Source of the DNA: Euglena gracilis | Taxonomy: Eukaryota; Euglenida; Euglenophyceae; Euglenales | Direction of reading: 5' to 3' | NCBI GenBank assembly: GCA_039621445.1 | Contig: CP154956.1 | Coordinates: forward strand, 13,598,292-13,662,291 | Length of the DNA: 64,000 nt | Shown: positions 1-12,021 of the stretch, in pieces | Layout of the letters: each line of letters starts with the position of its first letter | Numbering within the stretch: position 1 is the first letter of the stretch | The notes under the pieces: model-generated | Databases searched by the model: none | What the model saw: the letters and a program-made list of their open reading frames with translations, nothing else | What the model was told of the DNA's origin: nothing | Translations under genes and position numbers: made by a program

Positions 1-2160
1 TCTGTATATATTTTTTTTTACAGCATTTGAGGCAGGTGACACCCGCCCTCCAGATGTTGGGTCCTCCAGATGTTGGGAGTCTGGACCAACCTCCAACTCT
101 CCTTACGGAATGCCAAAGTTGCGAAAGTTTATTTTCCGGTGCTGCTCGCTTGTAAAAATCGTACTCTCCGTCAAATTTTCCATGTTTTCTCGTTATTTTG
201 CTTATTTTATCGAGTTCTTGACAATTGGTGATTTTTCAATACTTTCTACATTTTCAGTTTTTTTTTGCTTCTCAAAATTGCGTGCTTTGTGTTTTCTAAG
301 GCTTGTATTTTCAAGAAAATTTAAAGTTCAAACTTTTTCTAAGTTCACGTTTTCTCTCATGCTTAGGACCAACTCTGAGAATTATTGAGAAAATTTTTTT
401 GCATTGAACATTGTGGATTTTTTTGTGCAACATAAATCCCATAGCCCATAGTTATTAAAGACATATTAAAAATTAGAATGCTCCCCATAGTCAAATTCAT
501 CCCAAGAAATTTAGAAATTTATTCAAAAGCAAAAAAATTAGAAGAGGCGAAGTGATATTTGCTTTTAATTAACAAAAAAGTTTTTGCAAGAAGATTCATC
601 TCGCGGCCGACCAAGGGTTACCCCGTACGTTTTCTACATGGCGTGCCCTCTGTAGATTGCGTTGATGATGGGGACAGGGCTAAGAATTGGGGCTTAAGTT
701 AGGCTTTCAGCCTAAGTGAGGTTTTAGGTCTGACTTGGGTCTAAAGCGGCCCAATATTAATGCATATCCATTCCCAACCCATATTCCTTAGAATTACCCC
801 AAACCTTAACCCGCTCCGAGCGGAAAACAGAGAGACTGACCAATTTTCTGGGGGCCCCCTGGTTTAACTTGTGGGACCCCCCCCCCCCGGGGCCACAGGT
901 AAAAGGCTTTCCTGTTGATTTTGTTTATTATTCAGGGTTTTTGTTTTCATTTTTTAAAAAAAAAAGTTGATCAATTTGATTACAAAGGATCATTTTGGTA
1001 GTTTGTGTGTAACCCCCATTTATGAGCACGTGGGGGCAGTACCAGCTCCTTCAAGGTTGTGGGTGGCAGCAGGGGCGATTACAGGTTGTGGCAACGGGTC
1101 ATCCTTCCAACCAGGGGCATGCGGCCCAGGAGGCTTCGTGGGAACCCACCTTTGGGGGTCCCCAGAATTTGTCCCCAACAGTTTTCGGCTCTGTCCACCC
1201 AAAAAGTCGGGAGGACCTCCTTTTGCATGTTTTTGTCTTACTTAGTGTTGTTATTTACTCACGGCACAAGGCCACAAAGTGATTGTATGTTGTTGTCGAT
1301 GAAAAACGTCTTGCATATCCAATTGAGGTGGGGCATTTCCGAGGGGGGGGCAATGCGTTTCGCTTTTTTTCACCTCGCAATTTTGCACATTTTTCCTGCA
1401 TTTTTCAGACTTTCCAAAAATGGCATTTTTGCGCATATTTTTTTGCACATTTTTATACATTTTTTCAGCTCATTTTTTGTTTGGCGCATTTTTTTGTTAT
1501 TTCCCCGATTTTTCACAGTTTGACCTTTTTTTGCAATTTTTGATTCTTTTGAAACATTAAACTGGGTGCAATTTTGCACGCTCCTGGGTAACTCTTCTAC
1601 CCCGCAATTTTTGCGCCTTTTCTTTCCGATTTTTGCACATTTTTTTTTCCGAAAATGCGCATTTTTTTGTGCACATATTTCCGTGTTTGTTTTGGAGACC
1701 GGGCAAGCACATTTCCTACCCCCCTTGCGCATTTCGCATTTCCATTTGGGGGTGTCAAAGAGTCTCCTTCCAGGGCACCCACACGTCCCCCCTTCTTTTT
1801 CCCCTCCCCAGCCGGACCCCCCCCCCCCCAGGTCGCCAAATGCCAACTTTAAGAGACCTCCTTGGGAAAGAAAACCTGGCCGAAAAAGTCGGTCCAACGG
1901 AGTTAGCCACAGGCAAGTTTACTCACCAATGGAGTGCAAAAAACTTGTCTGGGGAAAAGGGGTGGTCACCATGCTTCAAGAAAGCAGCCTGCAGATCCCC
2001 AAACGTTTTTTTGAGGTTGGTGACCGGGGGGGCTCCCCAGCCGCAATTCTTTGGACGTCAAATGAACATTACCCCCCCCCCCCCCCCCGGGCGCTTGGCC
2101 CCCCTCCTCCTTACATGCAAACTTGGCCCCCCTAAACTTGGCCTTTTGGAGGTAGTGGCC
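1..2160. other. AT-rich then C-rich non-coding DNA
   Basis: I see no supportable gene here. The first kilobase is T-rich with poor coding character. From about 1.35 to 1.7 kb it is dominated by short repeats of the kind GCACATTTTT. The stretch near 680-800 resembles one near 30.72-30.98 kb (GGTCTAAA-type words followed by Pu/Py-rich text), suggesting an old dispersed repeat. Confidence 0.5.
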
Positions 2161-2161
2161 C

Positions 2162-2327
2162 CCCCGGGGGCTACTACCTCCGGCCCAGGCCAGGATTGAA
2201 GGTAAGGCCGGGGGGCCAACCTTAGGGCGGCCAAGTTTGCATGCAAATTTTGCCCCCTAAGGTTGGCCCCCCGGCCTTACCTTCAATCCTGGCCCGGGCC
2301 AGGGGGGAGGTAGTAGCCCCGGGGGGG
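2162..2327. repeat. Long inverted repeat (foldback element)
   Basis: The left arm (about 2162-2227) and right arm (about 2255-2327) are near-perfect reverse complements of roughly 65 bp. They are separated by a 27-base loop that contains the palindrome TTTGCATGCAAA. The arms contain GGATTGAAGGTAAGG and its complement. This is a MITE-like or foldback structure. Confidence 0.8.
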
Positions 2328-2397
2328 CCGACCTCCTCCTCCTCCCGAGGTCCCAAACCCACCTCTGGATCTCTTGCCCCCTCCCCCCCATCGTGCG

Positions 2398-2512
2398 GCC
2401 GCCCTGCCGGCAACTCACCTCGCCAAACTGCTGCTCCCGCGCCTGCCGTGGCCCGTGCGGCTGTTCCTAAAGTGGCCCGAGCTGTGGTGGGGCGACCGAC
2501 GCCTCGTGGAAG
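2398..2512 (+). CDS. Candidate internal exon, unknown protein
   Basis: The open frame reads HLAKLLLPRLPWPVRLFL and continues KWPELWWGDRRLVE, with G or C at nearly every third position. It ends at a GAAG|GTGTGT donor. No AG acceptor lies close upstream, so the 5' edge is uncertain. The tryptophan and leucine content is compatible with a membrane-associated or hydrophobic segment, but I do not recognise the family. Confidence 0.45.
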
Positions 2513-3033
2513 GTGTGTGCCCCCCAGGGGGTGCGGTGGGGGGGGGGGACTGGAGGCCACTGGAAACAGACTCCCCCGCCAGTGTGGGGAATATGGTCGG
2601 ATCGTCCTTTGGGAGCTCGAGAACGTTCAGGTGCCTGTGAGTGAATTTCAAAAATGAAACTTGTTCGGAGCCGCCCATGAGCGTCCACACCCCCGGGCCC
2701 CATCCTCCCTGGTTGGCCTCCTTGGGTACCCCCCTCCACCCTGAGCCCTGGCCCACGACCCCTGGGGTCCCCCTGATGAACCTCCTCTTAAACATAACAC
2801 CGGTGAGATTTCAAGACCTCATATTGGGGGGGGGAAGAACCGAATGGATAACCGAATGGAACCTAATGGATAACGGGAAGACTCACTCACATCACAACCT
2901 GGAAAATAAACTGCACTTTCAACTTCCCTCCCATCATTCGTTAATATGGCTGTCTGTCCATTTCTTGCCCGGATAGGAGCCCCCAATTTGGAGGTCGTGC
3001 GGATTAGTGTTTTTTTCCCCTAACGCCTTGTAC

Positions 3034-3182
3034 CGTGGCCGCCTCGGCCACCACCCCTGCCGCCTCCCAGGCCAGGAGACCCGCGTGTGGGCGTTGGTCG
3101 GGGTCCACATGCGCGGCTCCCGCGGCCCTGATCTGCTCCAGCACCTCGTCGACCTCTCCCTCGAGCGGTGTGGACCCAACTG
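3034..3182 (-). CDS. Candidate internal exon (minus), unknown protein
   Basis: On the minus strand a CAG acceptor (GCCAGACAG|CA) opens a frame reading GSTPLEGEVDEVLEQIRAAG, then AAHVDPDQRPHAGLLAWEAA, then GVVAEAATV. Third positions are strongly GC, and the peptide looks like an amphipathic helical segment. The donor is either ACG|GTACAAG at 3034 or the GC-type CAAG|GCGTTA at 3027. The opposite strand has a weaker competing frame. Family not recognised. It is the only convincing minus-strand coding island. Confidence 0.45.
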
Positions 3183-3189
3183 CTGTCTG

Positions 3190-4358
3190 GCTGGCTGACT
3201 GGGTTTGGCAACCACAAAAAAAGGCTGTCACACGTCTGTTTTAGGAGTGCCCCTCCCCCCGGGTTTGTTGCCATACCTCCCCCCTTGTCATACGACCACC
3301 CAACGTCGAACGATCACTCCGAGCTTTGACTGCCGGCTGGGCGATGGTTGGTGATTCATGGCACGAATCAGAGAGAAATCCCTGCAACATGCACAGGGCA
3401 AATAGGCGAGAAATTCAACATTGGTCAGCAAAAATGTGTCAACGTCAAGAAAAAAAACTTATTTCTGGAATTTTTGGACCATCAGCCGTCTACCCAAAAC
3501 ATACACAAATAATCACACATCACAACAAATTTCAGCTTTTTTTAAAAAAAAACATGAATAATCACGAAAGTTTATTCTGGATTTCTTACAAAGGTCGTTA
3601 ATTTCTCAAATTGGTGGATATTCCCCAAAATGTCATAAATTGTCGGAGGAGGGTTGTTCTATATAGGGAGAACCAAAAATATGATGAGAAACATTCCACT
3701 TTGTTTTCTGATTTGAAGACACAGTGTGCACAAACCACCACAGAGGTGAGGGATGACATTCTGCATTTTTTTTGTAGCTTCAACGCATATCCTTTTTAAA
3801 GTTTTTCTTCTTCAAAAAACACATTGAATATTCTCACACATCGGACATCCACACACTGGTGACTTTTCCCCTTAGTTCTTATCCCCAATGCTGACCTGTG
3901 GCCCATTCAGCACGTAGCGTTGTAACGTGCTCGTTCTTCAGAGAGTGTCATCTTCGGATTCGGATGGCAAATCACAATCTCCGATTCTGAGCGAAGCAAA
4001 ATTCCAAACAAAATGGCCAAATGAGACGTTTGTGTCTCTTTTTTGTCCATGCAGGGCTTTCGGAACCGATTTGGGGGCCATTTTGAGCCCGTTTGGGCCA
4101 CGCTGTGCCAATTTGGGCTCAAAATTTGGGCTCAAACTTTGGGCTGATGTGTTCAGGCTGATAAGTGTGTGGTACTTTGGAGCATTACGGGCCTTTGGTT
4201 GTTTGTGCTCCCCCACCTGGTCTCTTCTGGTCATTTTTTTGGTTGTTTTAGAGCCACGTTAGGCCATTTTGGATTTGGGCCATTTTGCTCCATTTTGGCA
4301 TTTTGGGATGAACGCGCCCCCCAAAAAGGAACAGCAATGGCATTAAGCCCTGAGTTGA
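3190..4358. other. No gene recognised
   Basis: Mixed AT-rich sequence with short repeats of TTTGGG and GGCTCAAA near 4.06-4.15 kb. No coding signature was found. Confidence 0.4.
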
Positions 4359-4479
4359 ATGGAAGGCAGGGGATTTCTTAAGCTGGAGGGGACCCCATCC
4401 TCCGATGGTCCAGCCAGCTAGCAGCTCAAAACCAGCCAGCAGCCCAAATCGGGGCTGGGAGAGTCATGGCCAGTCCCCC

Positions 4480-5120
4480 CCCCCCCCAGGACCCCACCAG
4501 GACCCCACCCCCCCAGGACCCCCCCAGGACCCCCCCCAGGACCCCCCCCCCCCCAGGACCCCCCAGGACCCACCGGGGGGGCGGTACCCAGATGACCCAC
4601 TGACCGTGGAGTTCCGGGCGCCTTCGGCGCCCGCTACCGGGGGGGGGGGCTCCCGCCCCCGGGCTTCAAAATAACCTCATCTTGTGCTGCAAAAATTTTG
4701 CCAAAAAGTTGCAGGACCCCCCCAGGACCCCCCCAGGACCCCCCCAAGACCCCCCAGGACCCCCCCCCCCCCCAAGACCCCCCCAGACCCCCCCAGGACC
4801 CCCCCAGTACCCCCCAGGACCCCCCCAGGACCCCCCCAGGACCCCCCCGGAGCCCCCCAAGGACCCCCCCCAGGACCCCCCCCCCCCCCAGGACCCCCCC
4901 AGGACCCACTGGGGGGGGCGGTACCCAGATGACCCACTGACCGTGGAGTTCCGGGCGCCTTCGGGCTCCCGCCCGCCCCCGGGCTTCAAAATAACCTCAT
5001 CTTGTGCTGCAAAAATTTTGCCAAAAAGTTGCAGGACCCCCCCAGGACCCCCCCAGGACCCCCCCAGGACCCCCCCAGGACCCCCCCAAGCACCCCCAGG
5101 ACCCCCCCAGGCCCCCCCCA
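4480..5120. repeat. CCAGGACCCCC minisatellite with ~340 bp duplication
   Basis: Two blocks of variable 9-11 bp units of the form CCAGGACCCCCC lie inside element A1. The spacer between blocks (near 4589-4730) recurs at 4929-5060, including the words GACCGTGGAGTTCCGGGCG and CTTGTGCTGCAAAAATTTTG. This is a direct duplication of unit plus spacer. The long proline or glycine frames here are repeat translations, not genes. Confidence 0.85.
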
Positions 5121-5430
5121 GGACAGGGTCCTGGGGGGATAACTGGCCATAAGTGGGCTGGGAGCCCCCCCCCCCCCCCGGGGGGGGTCGAGTGAAATAA
5201 AGTTGGGTCCAGCCCGGCCGGAGGCCGGGCCAGCCGGCCGCAGGCTGGCCAGCCAACTGGGCTGTCCAGCTCACCTATGCCTGCATTTTTTTCCTCATCA
5301 CAGCTTCCTCCATCACAGCCCCCCAGCCTTGATATATCTCCATCTAGCAAAATGTCGAGAAGGCAAAAATGTTTTACAAAATTTTGTTTTTCATCGACCC
5401 AGCCCAGCACAGCCCCCTCGAGCCCTGGAC

Positions 5431-5871
5431 CAGGCATTTGCTTAAGGGATTGCAGTACCCCCCCCCCCCCCCGGGGGGGTGGACTGCCGCTAGCCCAAAT
5501 TTGGCTAGTGGGATTTCTAGCAGACCCCCCCCGGGGGGGGGTCTGCTAGCAGGGCTAGCTAGTGGAAATTTTTTTCCCAGTGACCGGCGCGAAGCGCCGA
5601 AATTTTTTTTGGGACCCCCAAAAATGGCCAAAAAATGCCCGTTTTTGGCCATTTTTGGGAATTTTTGGAACAAAATCAGCCAAAAACCTATTAAAAACCT
5701 CATTTTTCCTCCGGCGCACAGCGCCGGGGGAAATTTTTTTTTCCAGTCCGGGGGACCCCCGGACCCCCCCCCCCCCGGGGGTTCTAGCTAGTCCATTTTT
5801 TCCAGTGTCTAGCCGATTGGCTAGCCAGTACCCCCCCCCCCCCCCCCGGGGGGCCTTTAAGCAAATGCCTG
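5431..5871. mobile_element. hAT-like element A2, nested in A1
   Basis: The ends are CAGGCATTTGCTTAAGG and CCTTTAAGCAAATGCCTG. They are flanked by CCCTGGAC (5423-5430) and CCCCGGAC (5872-5879), an 8-bp duplication with one mismatch. The sister element A4 carries the same surrounding sequence with a single uninterrupted CCCCGGAC near 6890, so the unoccupied site is preserved 1 kb away. A diverged relative lies at 37.89-38.22 kb. Confidence 0.88.
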
Positions 5872-6493
5872 CCCCGGACCCCCCCTCCCCCCTATCCCCT
5901 GGGGGGGGGTCCTTAAGAAATCCCCTGATGGAAGGAAGCCCCACCAGGAACCACCAAAACGCAGGGTGGGAGGCCGCTATGCTTCTGTTTTGGAAGCGTT
6001 GAGTGCTCTTCCTTGTTCGTACTGACTTGCCGCACACAGCTTCTTTTCATTTGTTTTTTTTAATTTTTGTCTTGCATTTCAAGGTGGTGCATGCCTAGAA
6101 TCCTTGTGATTCTGTGCATTTTCCAATCGTTCTGTGAGCCACCATCTCTCAATTCCACCGTTTTGCACAAACTGGGCGGTTTTTTTTTTGGAACCACAAA
6201 AAATCTCAAGCAATCACAAATAACCACGAATGAGAATTGGTGGTCCCTACCACGAGTAGGAGGGACACCCTGATCGTTGGCTGAATATGCCACGACAACA
6301 GATCCCCCCCCCCCCTGTGCCCCACCGACCACCCCTATAAACCGACCCCCCCCCGGTCAGGCATTATTTTTTTAAGGCGATATTTCTCATTTTTTTTAAG
6401 GCGTTTTTTTAAGGTTTTTTAAGGGTTTTAAGGTTTTTTTGAGGATTTTAAAAATTTTTTAAGGTTTTTTAAGGCATTTTTTCCTCAGCTAAA

Positions 6494-7082
6494 ATGTCAG
6501 ACCCCGAAGATGGCCCGATGGCTTCAGACCAGGGGATTTCTTAAGCCGGAGGGTACCCTACCCCCTGGGGGGTCGTCCAGCCAGCCAGCCAGCTCAAAAC
6601 CAGCCAGCAGCCCAAATTCGGGCTGGGAGCTCCCCCCCCCCCCCCAGGGGGTCGAGTGAAATAAAGTCGGGTCCAGCCCGGCCGGAGGCCGGGCCAGCTG
6701 GCCGCAGGCTGGCCAGCCAACTGGGCTGCCGAGGACACCTATCCCTGCATTTTTTCCCCCTCACCACAGCTTCCTCCATCACAGCCCCCAGCCTTGATCT
6801 AGCTCCATCCATCAAAATTTCGAAAATGGCAAAATGTTTTACAAAATTTTGTTTTTCACCGACCCAGCCCAGCCCAGCCCCCTCCAGCCCCGGACCCCCC
6901 CCCCCCGGGGCGGGGGGGGGTCCAGCCAGCTAGCTCAAATCAAGCCAGCAGCCTTTTTGCCAGCCGGAGGCTGGACCCCCCGGGGGGTCCTTAAGAAATC
7001 CCCTGCTTCAGACTCCTCTGTGGCTTCGGAACGCCCAAGGAAGAAGCCTAGGGCGAAGCATGGGGATCAGGGCGGTCCATGA
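6494..7082 (+). pseudogene. Short ORF split by element A4
   Basis: ATG at 6494 starts twelve codons (MSDPEDGPMASD) that run exactly to the left edge of A4 at 6529. Immediately after the right-hand target duplication the same frame continues from 7014 (SSVASERPRKKPRAKHG...) to TGA at 7082. The two parts are contiguous in frame if A4 and one duplication copy are ignored. The peptide is acidic or serine-rich followed by a basic KKPRAK motif like a nuclear localisation signal. It may be the N-terminal part of A3's own gene or an unrelated exon; no family recognised. Confidence 0.5.
6530..7005. mobile_element. hAT-like element A4, nested in A3
   Basis: It has the same terminal word as A1 (CAGGGGATTTCTTAAG and CTTAAGAAATCCCCTG), with a perfect duplication CTTCAGAC at 6522-6529 and 7006-7013. 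The interior matches the outer parts of A1, including AGCCGGCCGCAGGCTGGCCA-type palindromes. It lacks the minisatellite and the A2 insertion, so it represents the simpler form of this subfamily. Confidence 0.9.
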
Positions 7083-7733
7083 GGGACAGTTATTGTCAAC
7101 AGGCAAGCAAATGTCCTGAATAGGGTCAGAAATTTAAAGTAATTGCAATGAAAAAAAATGGATGGTTTCGAGTTCTGGGTCGGCAATGTTACGTGGTTGC
7201 CAGAAGTTGGGTTTCTTGCATTCTCAGGCATTTGTGATTCCCCCATTTCACCTGTGCACATGGTGGGATGTGCTGGGGTAGAAGGTTTTTGGTGTTTTTA
7301 ATAAAAGGATCCCCTCAACAGTGGGGTGTAACAGTTCATAAGCTGTTCTCCGTTAAGTGCGAATCCGGCTGCCTAAGTAAAATTAAGTGCCAATCCTCCC
7401 CGAATCCGGTGGCGGTTGCCTGGAAAAAACCTCGTGTTTCCCCGGCGTGGCGGGACCGAAAACTCTAAAACTCTAAAAGTGGGACCTGGGTCACTCCATA
7501 CGACCCCCCCTGGGCACTCTTGATGACCCGCTGCTGCAGCCCCATCAGCTGTTGATGCTTCAGCACCAACCAGGCTGGCATCCATGGTATTCCCCGCAAT
7601 TGGGGCGTGAGACTGGGGGGGGGGGCGACCTGGTGCCAGTTCATGGCAACCAACAGCCGGAGAGAGATAGCCCTCAAACACCCGTTACTTTGGGTGCAAG
7701 GAAGTGGTGAACCATGGTAATGGGTGGTGATAA

Positions 7734-7763
7734 TTGAGTGGTAATGGTGAACCATTACCACTC
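7734..7763. repeat. Perfect short hairpin
   Basis: GAGTGGTAATGGT is followed by a short loop and then ACCATTACCACTC. Partial copies of the same words occur just upstream (7710-7735). It lies inside element A3. Confidence 0.7.
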
Positions 7764-8527
7764 GATTGGTTGCATCAAAGCTGTGGGACTCACTCCCCTC
7801 AAATTATGCACAAAAACTGGTGTGTTTTACGTTTTTCAAGGGGAAAATGATGGAGAAAACCAGAAAAGGGACTCCGGCCGACACATCCCGGGTATTTCAG
7901 GTGCCAAATTTTGTCTTCTTGTAACGCAGTGCTGTTGCAGAAAAGTAGAAAAGTGTCCAACAGTCACAGGTCCTTGCACATCATCAATTCATTACGCTTA
8001 TCTGCCAAACGGATGAGGCCAAAACAACAGGCCGTGTGGGCTGGGGAACAGCAGTACAAATGTACACACGTAAGGCAGGCAAATTTTGGCCAGTCAGATG
8101 CCGCGTTCCAGTGAACATTACACACTACCTCTCTAATGCCAGAAACTGGCAAACAATCCGGTTTTCATCTTGTTTGTTCACAACCGCTTCTGCATTGACT
8201 GGCTTTATGCGGGGTTTCAGACATGCCATTATTTGTTTGGTGCAAGAAAAATTTTCCTCAGGGAGGATTTTTAAGGTTTTTTAAGGTCATCACAGGGAAG
8301 AAAAACTTCCCCGGGGTGATTTTTTAAAGGTTTTTTAAGGTTTTTTAAGGCGCCTTAAAAATAATGCCTGCCCCCGGTCTGGGCTTGCTGGGCAGGGGAT
8401 GTGTACGACCCCCCCCCCCCCCCCCGGCCGGGGTTGCAGGAACCTGGTTGGTGGGCAAGTGGGGGGGGAGGTACCTTTGACCCAAGGGCCGCCGGGCTGC
8501 CTGTCCCCCTCTTCCATCCCTCGCCAG

Positions 8528-8612
8528 GGCAGACCTCGCCTCCGTCCCCCTCGTGCTGCTCCCCAACGTCCGGGACCCGCAGTATGACATCAGCCACGCG
8601 CAGGGCGGCTGA
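8528..8612 (+). CDS. Candidate 3' or internal exon, unknown protein
   Basis: After the acceptor CCCTCGCCAG the frame reads ADLASVPLVLLPNVRDPQYD then ISHAQGG and a TGA at 8610. Third positions are nearly all G or C. A good donor, GTATGA, at 8582 would instead make it an internal exon ending after RDPQ. It could belong with the exons at 9161 and 11655. Its acceptor is about 160 bp beyond the right end of element A3. The family is not recognised. Confidence 0.5.
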
Positions 8613-8816
8613 TGTGGCCCTGCAACCCAAATGGGTCGAGCCCGACGTTCATGACTCAATCCAGTCTGGAAACTCCGTGGGAGGTAATAATAATAATGTG
8701 TGAATTATGAGCAATGCTCGGATGCCCTTAGTCAAGCGGCTAGTTCAAGTTGCTTTTAGCTGTGGCTACGGTGTCAGCAGATCACTTTGTTTTTGCATGT
8801 GCTGCACTTCACTCTC

Positions 8817-8818
<2 letters not shown>

Positions 8819-8852
<34 letters not shown>
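8819..8852. repeat. (CA)n microsatellite
   Basis: Pure CA dinucleotides, followed by CG-rich purine/pyrimidine alternation and then TG-rich text to about 9060. Confidence 0.95.
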
Positions 8853-8853
<1 letters not shown>

Positions 8854-9014
8854 TCGTGCGCGCGTGCGTGCATGCATGCATTTGTGTGTGTGGTTGTATG
8901 TGTTGTGTGTGTGGTATGTGTGTTGTTTTTTTTGGTGCACGAGTGTTGTGTGTTTGTTGCATGTGTGTGTGCTGTATGTGTGTTTGTGGGTGTGTTGTGT
9001 GTGTTGTGTGGTTT

Positions 9015-9015
<1 letters not shown>

Positions 9016-9055
<40 letters not shown>

Positions 9056-9066
9056 GTGTGCGTGTG
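9016..9066. repeat. (GT)n microsatellite
   Basis: A TG dinucleotide run immediately upstream of a coding-like stretch. Confidence 0.95.
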
Positions 9067-9160
9067 TTCCCAATGCGCCCGACAAATGCGTTCCCGATGC
9101 CATTTATGCCCACACTTCCCACCTGGCCCTAAATGGCCACCCTGGCCCCATCATGCCCAG

Positions 9161-9239
9161 CACGGTGTCCGTCCCGGTGGTGGTCCAGGTCCGGTCCGCC
9201 CGGCCGACAGTGCGTGCCATTGCCCCGGGATCACATTGA
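9161..9239 (+). CDS. Candidate 3' exon, unknown protein
   Basis: Following CATCATGCCCAG the frame reads TVSVPVVVQVRSARPTVRAI then APGSH and TGA at 9237. The alternating valines suggest beta strands. The open frame extends upstream to about 9069, so the 5' edge could be earlier. A GTGCGT donor after RPT would allow joining to the exon at 11655. Unknown family. Confidence 0.4.
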
Positions 9240-9980
9240 GAACTGTTTCAAAGCTGGAAATCAAAAACAAATGTTGGGAATACATGCATCCCCCTGCTCA
9301 CCCTGGCGGGGCCCTTAACCCTGGCTGTGCCTGGCAGGGGGGGGTAAGACAAAAAGATGGTTCCAGCATCCTGCCCCCCCGCCTGTTGGGCGCACCTTGC
9401 CACTGGCACTGGAAAAATGGTGTCCCAGTAGCCTGGAAGGAGGGACGGGCGCAAAGGTGGTTCCAATTCACCTGCACCCTGCCAAACTTATTTTTGGGGG
9501 GGGGCTAACCTGGGTGGGGTGGAAGTCGTCTTTTTGATCCCATATGCTCGTGTCTGCAAATCCAGGTGGTTTCTGAGCTCCAAAAAATGGGTGATTGCGG
9601 TCCATTTTTGGCTGGCTGCATTTGTACATTGTTTGGAGCCCCCCCCCACCCCCAATCATACGAGGTCCCACTTGCCAAAGGCCGCAATCGGAGTCCGGAA
9701 CAAGGGCTGCATGAGAATCCCAGAGTCCTTTCCCCCAGGAGTTTCAGGTGGCTTCGCTTGGTGGCTTCGGCGCTGGAGGGATTCCCCCCCTCCTCCTGGG
9801 TGGGGGGTCGACCCCCGACCAGAATTCCCATGCGTCCTGGTCAGGTCCCAGGTTTGTGCTCATGGATGTTAGCCCCACCAGAGGGCGAATCAGCAGAGCT
9901 GGTTGAAGGGAGTTGTGTTTTTTTTTGTTTTGAGCGTGGCGTCCGGGCCGCATCTCTTCAGCAAAACAACCCGAAAACAG
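9240..9980. other. No gene recognised
   Basis: Contains weak relatives of the class A interior (for example around 9690-9830), with no coding islands that I trust. Confidence 0.4.
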
Positions 9981-10173
9981 TGGTGAGCCACGCCTGCCGG
10001 TAGTGCAATAGCAGGGCGACTCGCGGCGCAGGACTCATGCAAGCACGAGGGGAACCCTGGCCCCCGACAAGAAATTAGTTTAATTTCTTATCCAGCAGTG
10101 CTGGACATATCAGAAATTAAGCTGATAAGAACAGATACTACACTTGATCTTAGCCAAAAGGCCGAGAAGGGTT
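9981..10173 (-). ncRNA. U2: U2 spliceosomal snRNA
   Basis: Read on the minus strand from 10173, the sequence begins AACCCTTCTCGGCC and continues TTTTGGCTAAGATCAAG, TGTAGTATCTGTTCTTATC, AGCTTAATTTCTGATA. This is the near-invariant U2 5' domain, including the GTAGTA branch-site recognition element. A stem IIb-like hairpin (GTCCAGCACTGCTGGA) and an Sm-like site (AATTTCTTG) follow. The 3' stem-loop reads CCTGCTATTGCACTACCGGC, close to the canonical U2 stem IV loop TATTGCA-TACC, and ends near GGCTCACCA. The length of about 193 nt suits a full, probably functional gene. It is on the strand opposite most coding islands. Confidence 0.95.
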
Positions 10174-10410
10174 GAAATCTGGCCATCCAGACTGCACTGG
10201 TGGCAACGGCCAACCCCCCGCTGCCACTTCGTTAACCTTAATACTGATCAAGTGAACTCAATGCTTGGTGCTTAACCCCCACCGCCACCTTTGGCGGCAA
10301 ATATTGTGTGTGTATTTGGAGCCTACCTCACTGATTTTGTTGATTTCTTTTAGAATGACCATCAAAATGGGAGGTGAGCTTGTAGTGGATAGCCACCTTG
10401 GGCGTTTGTA

Positions 10411-10504
10411 CCCCCCCCCCCCAAATAATACCCCCCCCCCACCCCGGGGTATTATTTTTTCCACCCGAAGTCCCGGCCCGAGGGGGGTATTATTTGGGGG
10501 GGGG
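10411..10504. mobile_element. Class B TA-flanked element B1
   Basis: The left end is TA|CCCCCCCCCCCC followed by AAATAATACC. The right end is GGTATTATTTGGGGG to TA at 10505. The same GGTATTATTTGGGG word recurs three more times to 10806, apparently as fragments or duplications of the element. Confidence 0.65.
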
Positions 10505-10809
10505 TAATAGCACCCCAAAATTTTCGAAATTTTTCGAAGTCCCGTAGGACCCAAAATGGCACCCAAAACCCCCCTTTGGCGTCATTTTTGTCCTTTCTCA
10601 TGAAATTTATTATTTTTGGAGGCCAGATGATCCAGAAAAATCAATTTTTTTGAAAGTTGTTGTCAGAGATTGTGATCTTTACCCACATTTTCAGGTCAAA
10701 ATCCGGGTCGTCGGCGATATTTTTTTGGGGGGTATAAACTCGGTGGCCGAAGCTGGACCCCGAGGGGGGGGGTATTATTTGGGGAGGGTGGGTATTATTT
10801 GGGGGGAGG

Positions 10810-11630
<821 letters not shown>

Positions 11631-11654
11631 ACATCCTCCCCCACTACAATGCAG

Positions 11655-11771
11655 ATGATACAGTTCCCGGGGGCCCAAACCCCTGGGCTGGTGCAACGGT
11701 TGGCCGCCGCCGTCCCGGGGGTCTCCGTCAAAGTGGACGTCTCCAAGATGTTCCCCGACCCTCGCCTGTAG
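11655..11771 (+). CDS. Terminal exon, unknown protein
   Basis: The acceptor CCACTACAATGCAG opens a frame reading MIQFPGAQTPGLVQRLAAAV, then PGVSVKVDVSKMFPDPRL and TAG at 11769. Codons are strongly GC3-biased and the peptide looks globular (helix then strand). It could be the C-terminus of a protein that includes the 8528 and 9161 islands, but junction phases are not settled. Family not recognised. Confidence 0.65.
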   Translation: MIQFPGAQTPGLVQRLAAAVPGVSVKVDVSKMFPDPRL

Positions 11772-12021
11772 CCCCGTGGGGAGAGGGAAGGATGTGGCCG
11801 TCCATTGGCTGATAGTGGATGTGCTTGTCCAGTCGCCCCCCCCCCCCCTGCGTCAAACCCCAAGCATATAACACACACCTCTGAGGGTGAGCGTTGAGGA
11901 CGCCTTTCGTTTGGGCGGGCCCCCTTTTGGTTGGTTCTTCTCGCTCACAGGAGCCCGTCGATTACACATTTCCTTTTTGGTCCTCCCCCCCCTGCCATTT
12001 ACCAACCACCCCCCAGACGGG

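Larger units (their letters stand above)
4367..5927. mobile_element. hAT-like non-autonomous element A1
   Basis: The termini are inverted repeats, CAGGGGATTTCTTAAG on the left and its complement CTTAAGAAATCCCCTG on the right. The flanks carry an identical 8-bp target duplication, ATGGAAGG (4359-4366 and 5928-5935). CAGGG ends with an 8-bp duplication are typical of the hAT superfamily. No transposase is visible. The interior holds a C-rich minisatellite with an internal duplication, and a second nested element at 5431-5871. The outer thirds match element A4 at 6530-7005. Confidence 0.88.
6358..8370. mobile_element. hAT-like element A3 (~2 kb)
   Basis: The left end CAGGCATTATTTTTTTAAGG and right end CCTTAAAAATAATGCCTG are inverted repeats differing only in T-run length. 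The flanks are an identical CCCCCGGT duplication (6350-6357 and 8371-8378). Runs of TTTTTTAAGG extend inward from both ends (6375-6480 and 8270-8350). The interior holds a nested element (6530-7005) that interrupts a short reading frame beginning at 6494. No complete transposase is recognised. It could be a degenerate autonomous copy or a captured segment. Confidence 0.85.
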